Origin: Elmis aenea
Lineage: Eukaryota > Arthropoda > Insecta > Coleoptera > Elmidae
DNA length: 64,000 bases
Direction: 5' to 3'
Assembly (NCBI GenBank): GCA_947652605.1
Contig: CANTFG010000248.1
Location: forward strand, 1-64,000
Shown here piece by piece: positions 14,508 to 21,992 of this stretch. Positions within the stretch are counted from its first letter, which is position 1; every line of letters starts with the position of its first letter. The notes beneath the pieces were generated by a model, which saw only the letters and a list, made by a program, of their open reading frames with translations, had not been told where the DNA came from and did no database searches. The position numbers and the translations under genes were made by a program.

Positions 14508-15640
14508 TTACGTTTCAAAATAGTTGAGACAAACGGCATTATTCTAAGAAAAATAAACTCTATAACATACTAAAATTTGAACAAAATCGTATGAGCCCTT
14601 TTCGAGAAAAATTTTCAAAATTTTTAATTTTTTGAATAACTTTGTAAATTAAATTTCAAAATAGTTGAGACAAACGGCATTATACTAAGAAAAATAAACT
14701 CTATAACATACTAAAATTTGAACAAAATCGTATGAGCCGTTTTCAAAAAAATTTTCAAAATTTTTAATTTTTTGAATAACTTTGTAAATTAAATTTCAAA
14801 ATAGTTGACACAAACGGCATTATACTAAGAAAAATAAACTCTATAACATACTAAAATTTGAACAAAATCGTATGAGCCGTTTTCGAGAAAAATTTTCAAA
14901 ATTTTTAATTTTTTGAATAACTTTGTAAATTAAATTTCAAAATAGTTGAGACAAACGGCATTATACTAAGAAAAATAAACTCTATAACATACTAAAATTT
15001 GAACAAAATCGTATGAGCCGTTTTCGAGAAAAATTTTCAAAATTTTAAATTTTTTGAATAACTTTGTAAATTACGTTTCAAAATAGTTGAGACAAACGGC
15101 ATTATTCTAAGAAAAATAAACTCTATAACATACTAAAATTTGAACAAAATCGTATGAGCTCTTTTCGAGAAAAATTTTCAAAATTTTTAATTTTTTGAAT
15201 AACTTTGTAAATTAAATTTCAAAATAGTTGAGACAAACGGCATTATACTAAGAAAAATAAACTCTATAACATACTAAAATTTGAACAAAATCGTATGAGC
15301 CGTTTTCAAAAAAATTTTCAAAATTTTTAATTTTTTGAATAACTTTGTAAATTAAATTTCAAAATAGTTGACACAAACGGCATTATACTAAGAAAAATAA
15401 ACTCTATAACATACTAAAATTTGAACAAAATCGTATGAGCCGTTTTCGAGAAAAATTTTCAAAATTTTTAATTTTTTGAATAACTTTGTAAATTAAATTT
15501 CAAAATAGTTGAGACAAACGGCATTATACTAAGAAAAATAAACTCTATAACATACTAAAATTTGAACAAAATCGTATGAGCCGTTTTCGAGAAAAATTTT
15601 CAAAATTTTTAATTTTTTGAATAACTTTGTAAATTAAAAT
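14508..15640 (+). repeat. Local 4-monomer duplication
   Basis: A monomer carrying ATTACGTTTC, followed by a changed box (GCCCTTTT in the first copy, GCTCTTTT in the second), occurs near 14508 and near 15072, about 564 bp or four monomers apart. The flanking monomers match in order. The two boxes differ by one base, so the duplication was followed by at least one point change. Confidence 0.5.
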
Positions 15641-17634
15641 TCAAAATAGTTGACACAAACGGCATTATACTAAGAAAAATAAACTCTATAACATACTAAA
15701 ATTTGAACAAAATCGTATGAGCCGTTTTCGAGAAAAATTTTCAAAATTTTAAATTTTTTGAATAACTTTGTAAATTAAATTTCAAAATAGTTGACACAAA
15801 CGGCATTATACTAAGAAAAATAAACTCTATAACATACTAAAATTTGAACAAAATCGTATGAGCCGTTATCGAGAAAAATTTTCAAAATTTTTAATTTTTT
15901 TAATAACTTTGTAAATTAAATTTCAAAATAGTTGAGACAAACGGCATTATACTAAGAAAAATAAACTCTATAACATACTAAAATTTGAACAAAATCGTAT
16001 GAGCCGTTTTCGAGAAAAATTTTCAAAATTTTTAATTTTTTGAATAACTTTGTAAATTAAATTTCAAAATAGTTGACACAAACGGCATTATACTAAGAAA
16101 AATAAACTCTATAACATACTAAAATTTGAACAAAATCGTATGAGCCGTTTTCGAGAAAAATTTTCAAAATTTTTAATTTTTTGAATAACTTTGTAAATTA
16201 AATTTCAAAATAGTTGAGACAAACGGCATTATTTTAAGAAAAATAAACTCTATAACATACTAAAATTTGAACAAAATCGTATGAGCCGTTTTCGAGAAAA
16301 ATTTTCAAAATTTTTAATTTTTTGAATAACTTTGTAAATTAAATTTCAAAATAGTTGAGACAAACTGCAATATACTAAGAAAAATAAACTCTATAACATA
16401 CTAAAATTTGAACAAAATCGTATGAGCCGTTTTCGAGCAAAATTTTCAAAATTTTAAATTTTTTGAATAACTTTGTAAATTAAATTTCAAAATAGTTGAG
16501 ACAAACGGCATTATACTAAGAAAAATAAACTCTATAACATACTAAAATTTGAACAAAATCGTATGAGCCGTTTTCGAGAAAAATTTTCAAAATTTTAAAT
16601 TTTTTGAATAACTTTGTAAATTAAATTTCAAAATAGTTGAGACAAACGGCATTATACTAAGAAAAATAAACTCTATAACATACTAAAATTTGAACAAAAT
16701 CGTATAAGCCGTTTTTGAGAAAAATTTTAAAAATTTTTAATTTTTTGAATAACTTTGTAAATTACATTTCAAAATAGTTGAGACAAACGGCATTATTCTA
16801 AGAAAAATAAACTCTATAACATACTAAAATTTGAACAAAATCGTATGAGCCGTTTTCGAGAAAAATTTTCAAAATTTTTAATTTTTTGAATAACTTTGTA
16901 AATTAAATTTCAAAATAGTTGAGACAAACGGCATTATACTAAGAAAAATAAACTCTATAACATACTAAAATTTGAACAAAATCGTATGAGCCGTTTTCAA
17001 GAAAAATTTTCAAAATTTTTAATTTTTTGAATAACTTTGTAAATTAAATTTCAAAATAGTTGAGACAAACTGCAATATACTAAGAAAAATTAACTCTATA
17101 ACATACTAAAATTTGAACCAAATCGTATGAGCCGTTTTCGAGCAAAATTTTCAAAATTTTTAATTTTTTGAATAACTTTGTAAATTAAATTTCAAAATAG
17201 TTGAGACAAACGGCATTATACTAAGAAAAATAAACTCTATAACATACTAAAATTTGAACAAAATCGTATGAGCCGTTTTCGAGAAAAATTTTCAAAATTT
17301 TTAATTTTTTGAATAACTTTGTAAATTACATTTCAAAATAGTTGAGACAAACGGCATTATTCTAAGAAAAATAAACTCTATAACATACTAAAATTTGAAC
17401 AAAATCGTATGAGCCGTTTTCGAGAAAAATTTTCAAAATTTTTAATTTTTTGAATAACTTTGTAAATTAAATTTCAAAATAGTTGAGACAAACGGCATTA
17501 TACTAAGAAAAATAAACTCTATAACATACTAAAATTTGAACAAAATCGTATGAGCCGTTATCGAGAAAAATTTTCAAAATTTTTAATTTTTTTAATAACT
17601 TTGTAAATTAAATTTCAAAATAGTTGAGACAAAC

Positions 17635-17641
17635 GGCATTA

Positions 17642-17645
<4 letters not shown>
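17635..17645 (+). repeat. Target-site duplication, 3' side of the element
   Basis: The satellite bases GGCATTATACT directly precede the poly(T) and are repeated at 21982-21992 on the other side. In an uninterrupted monomer the same 11 bp occur once, followed by AAGAAAAAT. The last T may belong to the poly(T) instead, so the duplication is 10 or 11 bp. Confidence 0.92.

Positions 17646-17672
<27 letters not shown>
17646..17672 (-). other. Poly(A) tail of the retrotransposon
   Basis: Twenty-seven uninterrupted T on the plus strand (28 counting 17645) are the reverse-transcribed 3' poly(A) of the element. Homopolymers of this length decay quickly, so an unbroken tail supports a young insertion. 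I see no AATAAA or ATTAAA in the 3' UTR upstream. Confidence 0.93.
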
Positions 17673-17676
<4 letters not shown>

Positions 17677-17717
17677 ACCCTAGGTGTTTGGGTTATTAAT
17701 ACTGGTCTAATAGACCA
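17673..17717 (-). other. Two hairpins at the 3' end of the element RNA
   Basis: On the plus strand AAACACC (17673-17679) and GGTGTTT (17683-17689) are exact reverse complements around CTA, giving a 7-bp stem with a 3-nt loop immediately next to the poly(A). TGGTCTA (17703-17709) and TAGACCA (17711-17717) form a second perfect inverted repeat around one base, which would fold as a 5-bp stem with a 5-nt loop. In non-LTR elements the 3' UTR can be the recognition site for the element's own reverse transcriptase; that role here is inferred from position only. Confidence 0.6.
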
Positions 17718-17858
17718 ACCATCAATTTTTTTCTAGTAAATCTTAAAACTAAATACTTAACAACTAGTGTCCATCCATTGATGTCTTCTAGATTGTTCTG
17801 ACTATATTCTATGCACTCTCACTCGCGCACTATGCTCAGCTTTTACACAGAAAACACA
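17673..17858 (-). other. 3' UTR of the retrotransposon
   Basis: This is the 186 nt between the ORF2 stop codon (TAG, 17859-17861) and the poly(A). It holds the two hairpins and no further sizeable sense ORF. The plus-strand open frame that starts at 17811 is antisense to ORF2 and the 3' UTR and has no recognisable domain. Confidence 0.85.
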
Positions 17859-20525
17859 CTACACGAGTTCAAACGGCTTGGTCCTCTTCAATCTTCGGAC
17901 AAGGTGTTGGTTGTCCAGCAGTTGAAGAGCTTCTGCATTCTCATGATGGTGGAGTCTGGCTTCATGTATACCAGCAAACCTTTTGATTTCTTCCTTAACC
18001 ATTGGTATACCAAGGTCTCGATGAAGATCACTGTTGCGGACGTACCATGGAGCGTTTACCATATTACGTAGCACTTTGTTTTGGAAAGTCTGGATAGATG
18101 TAATATTGCTGTCTTTGGTGCAACCCCAAAGTTGAATACCATAAAGCCACACCGGTTTCAGGACCTGTTTGTATATTAGGATCTTATTATAAATTGATAA
18201 TTTGGAATATCTTCCAAGAAGCCAAAAGTACTGTCTGTATTTTAGATTAAGTTCATTTTTTTTCTTTTTAACATGTTCTTTCCATCGCAATTTTGCGTCA
18301 AGGGTCATGCCAAGATATTTCGCTTGATTTTCATATGGCACTATAGTCCCATTTATATTAAGTAGCGGTGGATCCGTTATCCTTTTATTTGTAAAATTGA
18401 CGTGGATGGACTTTGACTCGTTAAGCTTAATTTTCCATTGTTTGGTCCAATTGAGCATTACGTTACTGGCTGTTTGCAACTCTCTAGTGGATGTTTGCTG
18501 ATCTTTGCCTACTGCAAGTAATACAGTGTCGTCTGCAAATGTAGCTACAGTAACTTCTTCTAGTACTGGTATATCACTAGTGTATAACAAATAAAGGACA
18601 GGGCCAAGGACGCTACCCTGTGGTACGCCTGCTTTTATCTCCTTCAAGTCGGAGTATTCGTCTTCTTGTTTTATTCTGTAGAGTCTGTCAGAGATGTATG
18701 ATGTTAAGATATCTACGTATTGCTTAGGAAGCGTTTTGTTAATTTTATGTATCAATCCTTTGTGCCATACTTTATCGAAAGCTGCTGCAACGTCTAAAAA
18801 AACTGCAGAGCAGACTTGCTTTCCTTCGAGGGCTTGTTCAATTACATCAGTTATGCGGTGTACTTGGTCGATAGTCGAGTGTTTCTGTCTAAAGCCAAAT
18901 TGGTAGTCTGGAATTAGCTTACTATTTTCTATTAACGGTCTTAATCTTTTTAAGAGAAGTTTTTCGAATAATTTTGAAATAATCGGTAGTAGAGATATAG
19001 GCCTATATGATTTGACATCATTCGGTGGTTTGCCCGTTTTGGGCAGCATGATTACTTCCGCTACTTTCCAACTACTAGGAACGTGTTTTAATCTAAACGT
19101 TGCGTTAAACAAATAAGTAAGCATGACTATGCCTTTTCTGGGCAATTGCTTTAATATCTCACCTGTGATCAAATCAAATCCAGGTGCCTTTTTTAAATGT
19201 AACTTGTTTTTTATTACCTCGACTACTTCTTTTGGGGTAACGGGAGTAATATTTTCTGTTCTTGGGTTATTTACTTCTTCCAATACATTATTCACATGTA
19301 TCTCATTAGGTGTGAAAATGTTCGCTAAGTGATCAGCAAACAAGTCTGCTTTCTGTTTGTTGGTTCTAGCCCATGTGCCTGCGTCCTTTTTGATAGGAGG
19401 AATTGACATGGTAGGTCTCTTAATCTTTTTTGTCGCTTTCCAAAGGGAGTAGTGGGTTTCTTCATCTGCCGTTAGGTTTTTCAGGTAGGAACTCATTGAT
19501 TCTTCTTTAATCTTTTGTATTTCTCTTTTGAGTTTCTGTGTTTTATTATTTAGGAAAGTTTTATCAGACGGATCCCTCGATTGCTGCCATCTTCTCCTTG
19601 CTCTCCTTTTTTCTCTGACTAGCTCTCTGATTTCAATCGGAAAATTAACTCCTTTAGTTATATGGGTGATTTCTTTAGTGTTGTTAAACGCCACTGTTTG
19701 GATTAATCTGGTAAATTTCTCTGCTTCTTCCTCCAGTTGTTTAATTGTTTTTAGGCTAACGTTTAAGTTGATGTTTCTTTGGAGTTCGATTCTGAAACTT
19801 TCCCAATCTGTAGTTTTGTTGACTAGTACTGGTCGAGCCTCTTTCCTGATAATTCTTTCGCTCAACGTTAGTATAGCTGCTGAGTGATCAGAATCCAGAT
19901 CTAAGTTTTCTTCCACTTCGGTGAAATTGGGCGATACCTTTCTTGAGATAAAGAAGTCTATCAGATCAGGTATTTTATTTGGGTCGGTTGGCCAGTATGT
20001 GGGTTTACCTGTAAAATGATAATTGCATCCTATTTCTCTGACTGCTTTTCTTAACTCACTACCTTTGGTATTGGTTAGTCTGGATCCCCAGTCGACATGC
20101 TTAGCATTAAAATCACCACCTACAATGAATCTTTCACCAAGATGTTGCAGTAGTGATTTGTAGTCCTCTTTCTTAAGTTTATGTTTTGGTGGACAATATA
20201 TCGCACCAACTTTTAGGTTTTGCTTGGTAGATTTAATGCCAATCATGGCGAGTTGTATCTTTTCATCTTGCAGATGGCATTCTTCATAATGGTTGATAGA
20301 TTCTTTGATGATAACTGCACTACCCCCTTTGGCTTGATTGTCCGGGTGAATGGTGTGATACACTTTATATCCTTTTATCCTTAGGTAAGATTGTGTTGTT
20401 AGATGCGTCTCTGAAATAAGGCACACATCAATATGTTGGTAGTTCAAAAACACTTCAAGTTCTTGTTTTTTGTTCAGAATGCCATTGGCATTCCATATGG
20501 CAATCCGTAAGTCTTGCTGTTCCAT
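17859..20525 (-). CDS. ORF2: endonuclease / reverse transcriptase of Jockey-clade element
   Basis: This 888-residue protein makes the target nick and copies the element RNA onto it (target-primed reverse transcription) in the nucleus. Residues 1-220 are an exonuclease-endonuclease-phosphatase (AP-like) domain: WNANG at 11-15, SETH at 38-41, YCPP at 110-113, GGDFNAKH at 136-143 and SDH at 212-214, so the expected Asn, Glu, Asp and His residues are present. Residues about 440-745 are the reverse transcriptase: KKAPGFD at 445-451, YRPISLLP at 507-514, FGFR at 543-546, FLDVAAAFDKVWH at 576-588 (Asp578), GVPQGSVLGP at 633-642, FADD at 663-666 (Asp665, Asp666) and YLGMTLD at 737-743. The C-terminal 140 residues match the usual Jockey-type tail and hold no RNase H. 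Length is near that of Drosophila jockey ORF2 (about 900). The ATG overlaps the ORF1 stop. No frameshift or stop is seen, so it is probably functional. Confidence 0.97.
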   Translation of the reverse strand: MEQQDLRIAIWNANGILNKKQELEVFLNYQHIDVCLISETHLTTQSYLRIKGYKVYHTIHPDNQAKGGSAVIIKESINHYEECHLQDEKIQLAMIGIKSTKQNLKVGAIYCPPKHKLKKEDYKSLLQHLGERFIVGGDFNAKHVDWGSRLTNTKGSELRKAVREIGCNYHFTGKPTYWPTDPNKIPDLIDFFISRKVSPNFTEVEENLDLDSDHSAAILTLSERIIRKEARPVLVNKTTDWESFRIELQRNINLNVSLKTIKQLEEEAEKFTRLIQTVAFNNTKEITHITKGVNFPIEIRELVREKRRARRRWQQSRDPSDKTFLNNKTQKLKREIQKIKEESMSSYLKNLTADEETHYSLWKATKKIKRPTMSIPPIKKDAGTWARTNKQKADLFADHLANIFTPNEIHVNNVLEEVNNPRTENITPVTPKEVVEVIKNKLHLKKAPGFDLITGEILKQLPRKGIVMLTYLFNATFRLKHVPSSWKVAEVIMLPKTGKPPNDVKSYRPISLLPIISKLFEKLLLKRLRPLIENSKLIPDYQFGFRQKHSTIDQVHRITDVIEQALEGKQVCSAVFLDVAAAFDKVWHKGLIHKINKTLPKQYVDILTSYISDRLYRIKQEDEYSDLKEIKAGVPQGSVLGPVLYLLYTSDIPVLEEVTVATFADDTVLLAVGKDQQTSTRELQTASNVMLNWTKQWKIKLNESKSIHVNFTNKRITDPPLLNINGTIVPYENQAKYLGMTLDAKLRWKEHVKKKKNELNLKYRQYFWLLGRYSKLSIYNKILIYKQVLKPVWLYGIQLWGCTKDSNITSIQTFQNKVLRNMVNAPWYVRNSDLHRDLGIPMVKEEIKRFAGIHEARLHHHENAEALQLLDNQHLVRRLKRTKPFELV

Positions 20526-20527
20526 TA
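20523..20527 (-). promoter_or_regulatory. TAATG stop-start overlap of ORF1 and ORF2
   Basis: The ORF1 stop TAA (20527-20525) and the ORF2 start ATG (20525-20523) share the A at 20525, reading TAATG on the minus strand. In the Bombyx element SART1, which belongs to another non-LTR clade (R1), a UAAUG junction supports translation of ORF2 by termination and reinitiation. The same mechanism is inferred here. It would also set a low ORF2:ORF1 ratio. Confidence 0.85.
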
Positions 20528-21793
20528 TTTATTTTCTAGTTTATCGAGCCTGTTGTTTATTTGGCCCATCATTTTCATCATGCTCTGCAGCATCTGCATC
20601 ATAGATGGATCTGACTCAGACTTAGATGAGGCAGGTTCTCCATGTTTGTTTTTAGTCACTTGAGCGTATGAAATTCCAGTTATGACATTATTAGGGTTAA
20701 ACGTTTTTGGTTGATAAGCTGGTTTTTTAGCCTTAATAGCATTGTTCCTTCTCATTTGTAATTCTTTGGCTATAGTACACCCTCTGTAATTAGCAGGATG
20801 TGCTTCTGAGCAGTTTATGCACTTCGCAGGAGTATTCCTAGGTTTAAAGCAGACCGCTGTCAAGTGGTCGCCTGCGCACTTAACACAAATAGGAGTGCGC
20901 TTGCAGAATTTTTGGGTGTGGCCATATCTCTGACATTTTTTGCATTGCGGGATGAGTTTGTTGCTCCTTACCGCTTCAATTTTAACCTTCATATAGTTTA
21001 TGTATTGTATGCCATATATTTTGTTAATGTCCTCCGAATTATCGAAGGTCATCATATACAAAGGCAGGCGATTATATTTTACATTAGACCCATCTTCTTT
21101 AATTTTTTTGAGTTTTTGCGTCACTTCTTTGATTTTGAAGCCTTTGCTTTCCAATTCATCATGGATGGTTTTAGTTTCACAGCTAGGGTGTAAGTTCTTG
21201 ACCATGACTCTAATTGGTCTATTAGTTTTATTTTCATAGGTATGCCACTCGAAGTCAGTGTCGTTTATTAATTTGGTTAATTCTCTGTACTCAGTCTCTG
21301 TGTTTACATTGACTTTAATCTGCTTATTGTTTAGCAGGCTGGTGTTGCAGTCAAATCTGCCAATTTGTAACTTTTGTTTTATGTCTTCATAATTACTTAC
21401 ATTACTTAGCACAATAGGTGGTGGCTTTATGGTTTTCTGAGGTTTGGTTTCGGAATTAGTACCAATTTTTTCTGGCGATTCGATAGCCTTTCTTTTTTTG
21501 TTCTTTTTTCCTTTTAAAAGCCAGTCAGTTTCTCTGGATACTAGTGCATCTTCATCGTCAGAGTTAACTGGACTATAAGATGTTTTTTTTTGTTGGGATT
21601 TCAAGGTCTCAAGCTCTTTTTTCAGTTCTTCTATTTGTTTTAAGGCCTGTTGAAGTTGAATTTCCATATTTAAATAATTAAAATAATTAATTTCATTTTC
21701 TGATGTGGAAGGAATAGGAGTTCCATTATTCGGAACATTTACCGACACCGAAGGTTGGTGTACCTGGGTTTCCGAGATCCCCATGGAATTCAT
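20525..21793 (-). CDS. ORF1: Gag-like nucleic-acid-binding protein with three zinc knuckles
   Basis: This 422-residue protein should coat the element RNA and act as a chaperone in the ribonucleoprotein. Residues about 43-68 form a heptad-rich, Gln/Glu/Lys/Leu coiled-coil segment suited to multimerisation. A basic run GKKNKKRK (95-102) resembles a nuclear localisation signal. Residues about 193-275 resemble the domain that precedes zinc knuckles in insect X-element and Jockey Gag proteins. Three knuckles follow: Cys284-Cys287-His292-Cys297, Cys303-Cys306-His310-Cys315 and Cys325-Cys328-His332-Cys339. Only the first has classic CX2CX4HX4C spacing. The tail (398-422) is rich in Met and Leu and could form a second short helix. 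The ATG at 21793 has a G at -3; Met4 is an alternative start. The frame ends inside the ORF2 start codon. Confidence 0.95.
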   Translation of the reverse strand: MNSMGISETQVHQPSVSVNVPNNGTPIPSTSENEINYFNYLNMEIQLQQALKQIEELKKELETLKSQQKKTSYSPVNSDDEDALVSRETDWLLKGKKNKKRKAIESPEKIGTNSETKPQKTIKPPPIVLSNVSNYEDIKQKLQIGRFDCNTSLLNNKQIKVNVNTETEYRELTKLINDTDFEWHTYENKTNRPIRVMVKNLHPSCETKTIHDELESKGFKIKEVTQKLKKIKEDGSNVKYNRLPLYMMTFDNSEDINKIYGIQYINYMKVKIEAVRSNKLIPQCKKCQRYGHTQKFCKRTPICVKCAGDHLTAVCFKPRNTPAKCINCSEAHPANYRGCTIAKELQMRRNNAIKAKKPAYQPKTFNPNNVITGISYAQVTKNKHGEPASSKSESDPSMMQMLQSMMKMMGQINNRLDKLENK

Positions 21794-21981
21794 TCCAAAC
21801 CGGTCACCCTGTATAGCAATTGTTCATTATAAGAATGTTTGCGTTTGCATTAACGCGATAGCCTGGCGAACACTGAACTCGCGACGAATGATGTCACTCA
21901 CTCATTTCTCGATCGTAATCACTTTTGTAACACTTATGAGCACTCGATACGTCTATACTCGACAAATGCCAAACGATTACT
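21794..21981 (-). other. 5' UTR of the retrotransposon
   Basis: These 188 nt lie between the element's first base (21981) and the ORF1 ATG. They contain the core promoter at the very start and exactly three upstream ATGs, each opening a uORF of eight codons or fewer that ends before ORF1. No repeats or tandem promoter units, as found in some other non-LTR elements, are present. Confidence 0.85.
21804..21905 (-). other. Three minimal uORFs upstream of ORF1
   Basis: uORF1 occupies 21905-21894 (three codons, TGA). uORF2 occupies 21850-21827 (seven codons, TAA). uORF3 occupies 21827-21804 (seven codons, TGA). The uORF2 stop and uORF3 start share one base as TAATG, the same motif as the ORF1/ORF2 junction, and the uORF3 stop lies 10 nt before the ORF1 ATG. 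No function is known; they may tune ORF1 translation by reinitiation. Confidence 0.55.
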
Positions 21982-21982
21982 G
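21949..21982 (-). promoter_or_regulatory. Internal core promoter: initiator plus DPE
   Basis: Taking the A at 21981 as +1, the start reads C-A-G-T on the minus strand, like the insect initiator core; the C at 21982 may be target-site sequence. Bases +28 to +33 (21954-21949) read AGACGT, a perfect match to the downstream promoter element RGWYVT at its required distance. TATA-less initiator plus DPE promoters are established for Drosophila jockey and related elements, where they let a 5'-complete copy carry its own RNA polymerase II promoter. Activity here is inferred from sequence and spacing. Confidence 0.75.
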
Positions 21983-21992
21983 GCATTATACT
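21982..21992 (+). repeat. Target-site duplication, 5' side of the element
   Basis: GGCATTATACT, identical to 17635-17645, joins directly to AAGAAAAAT and so restores the interrupted monomer in phase. The base before it differs between the two sides (T at 21981, C at 17634), which sets the outer limit of the duplication. Confidence 0.92.

Larger units (their letters stand above)
1..17645 (+). repeat. Left satellite array, ~141-bp monomer
   Basis: Head-to-tail tandem array with a period of 141 bp: for example the phrase ATAACATAC starts at 5281 and again at 5422. About 125 copies are estimated from length. Numbering a consensus from GAGCCG, each monomer carries GCCGTTT at 3-9, a run of phased A/T tracts at 15-41 and AAACGGC at 80-86; about 22% of bases are G or C. 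All copies have the same orientation and no spacer lies between them. Stop codons close every frame, so I see no coding potential. Recurring variants are GTAAATTACATTTC, GTTATCGAG, GAGCAAAATTTT, TTACAAAATAG, ACTGCAATATAC, GACACAAAC, and a form lacking CGAG. The last monomer is cut at 17645 by the retrotransposon. No other genes or elements are visible in this stretch. Confidence 0.97.
17646..21981 (-). mobile_element. Full-length Jockey-clade non-LTR retrotransposon
   Basis: A 4,336-bp insertion that interrupts a satellite monomer. In sense (minus-strand) order it has a 188-nt 5' UTR, ORF1 (Gag-like, three zinc knuckles), ORF2 (endonuclease plus reverse transcriptase), a 186-nt 3' UTR and a 27-nt pure poly(A) tail, flanked by a perfect 11-bp target-site duplication. 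Lack of LTRs, the terminal poly(A), an AP-type endonuclease, FADD in the reverse transcriptase and no RNase H domain fit the Jockey clade (jockey, Doc, F, X-element, Juan). Both ORFs are open, the tail is uninterrupted and the duplication has no mismatch, so insertion looks recent and the copy may be mobile. Base composition is clearly richer in G+C than the satellite. I could not assign it to a named family. Confidence 0.96.

Noticed and set aside
1..17645. CRISPR-like regular repeats
   Set aside because: The whole 141-bp unit is repeated with no unique spacers, and no cas genes are present. This is tandem satellite DNA in a eukaryotic context.
17811..18071. Plus-strand open frame of 86 codons, and four similar ones at 18694, 19123, 19528 and 20864-21239
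   Set aside because: All lie antisense to ORF2, ORF1 or the 3' UTR, have no recognisable domain and are expected by-products of long coding frames on the other strand.
17859..18280. RNase H domain at the C-terminus of ORF2, which would place the element in the I clade
   Set aside because: The last 140 residues lack an RNase H active-site pattern and match the usual short Jockey-type tail.
20525..20527. Frameshift link producing a single ORF1-ORF2 fusion
   Set aside because: ORF2 has its own ATG precisely at the ORF1 stop, and I see no slippery sequence there. Stop-start reinitiation explains the arrangement better.
17635..21992. Telomeric or site-specific element related to HeT-A/TART
   Set aside because: The element has its own endonuclease, made a target-site duplication and is flanked on both sides by satellite. 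Nothing shows terminal attachment.
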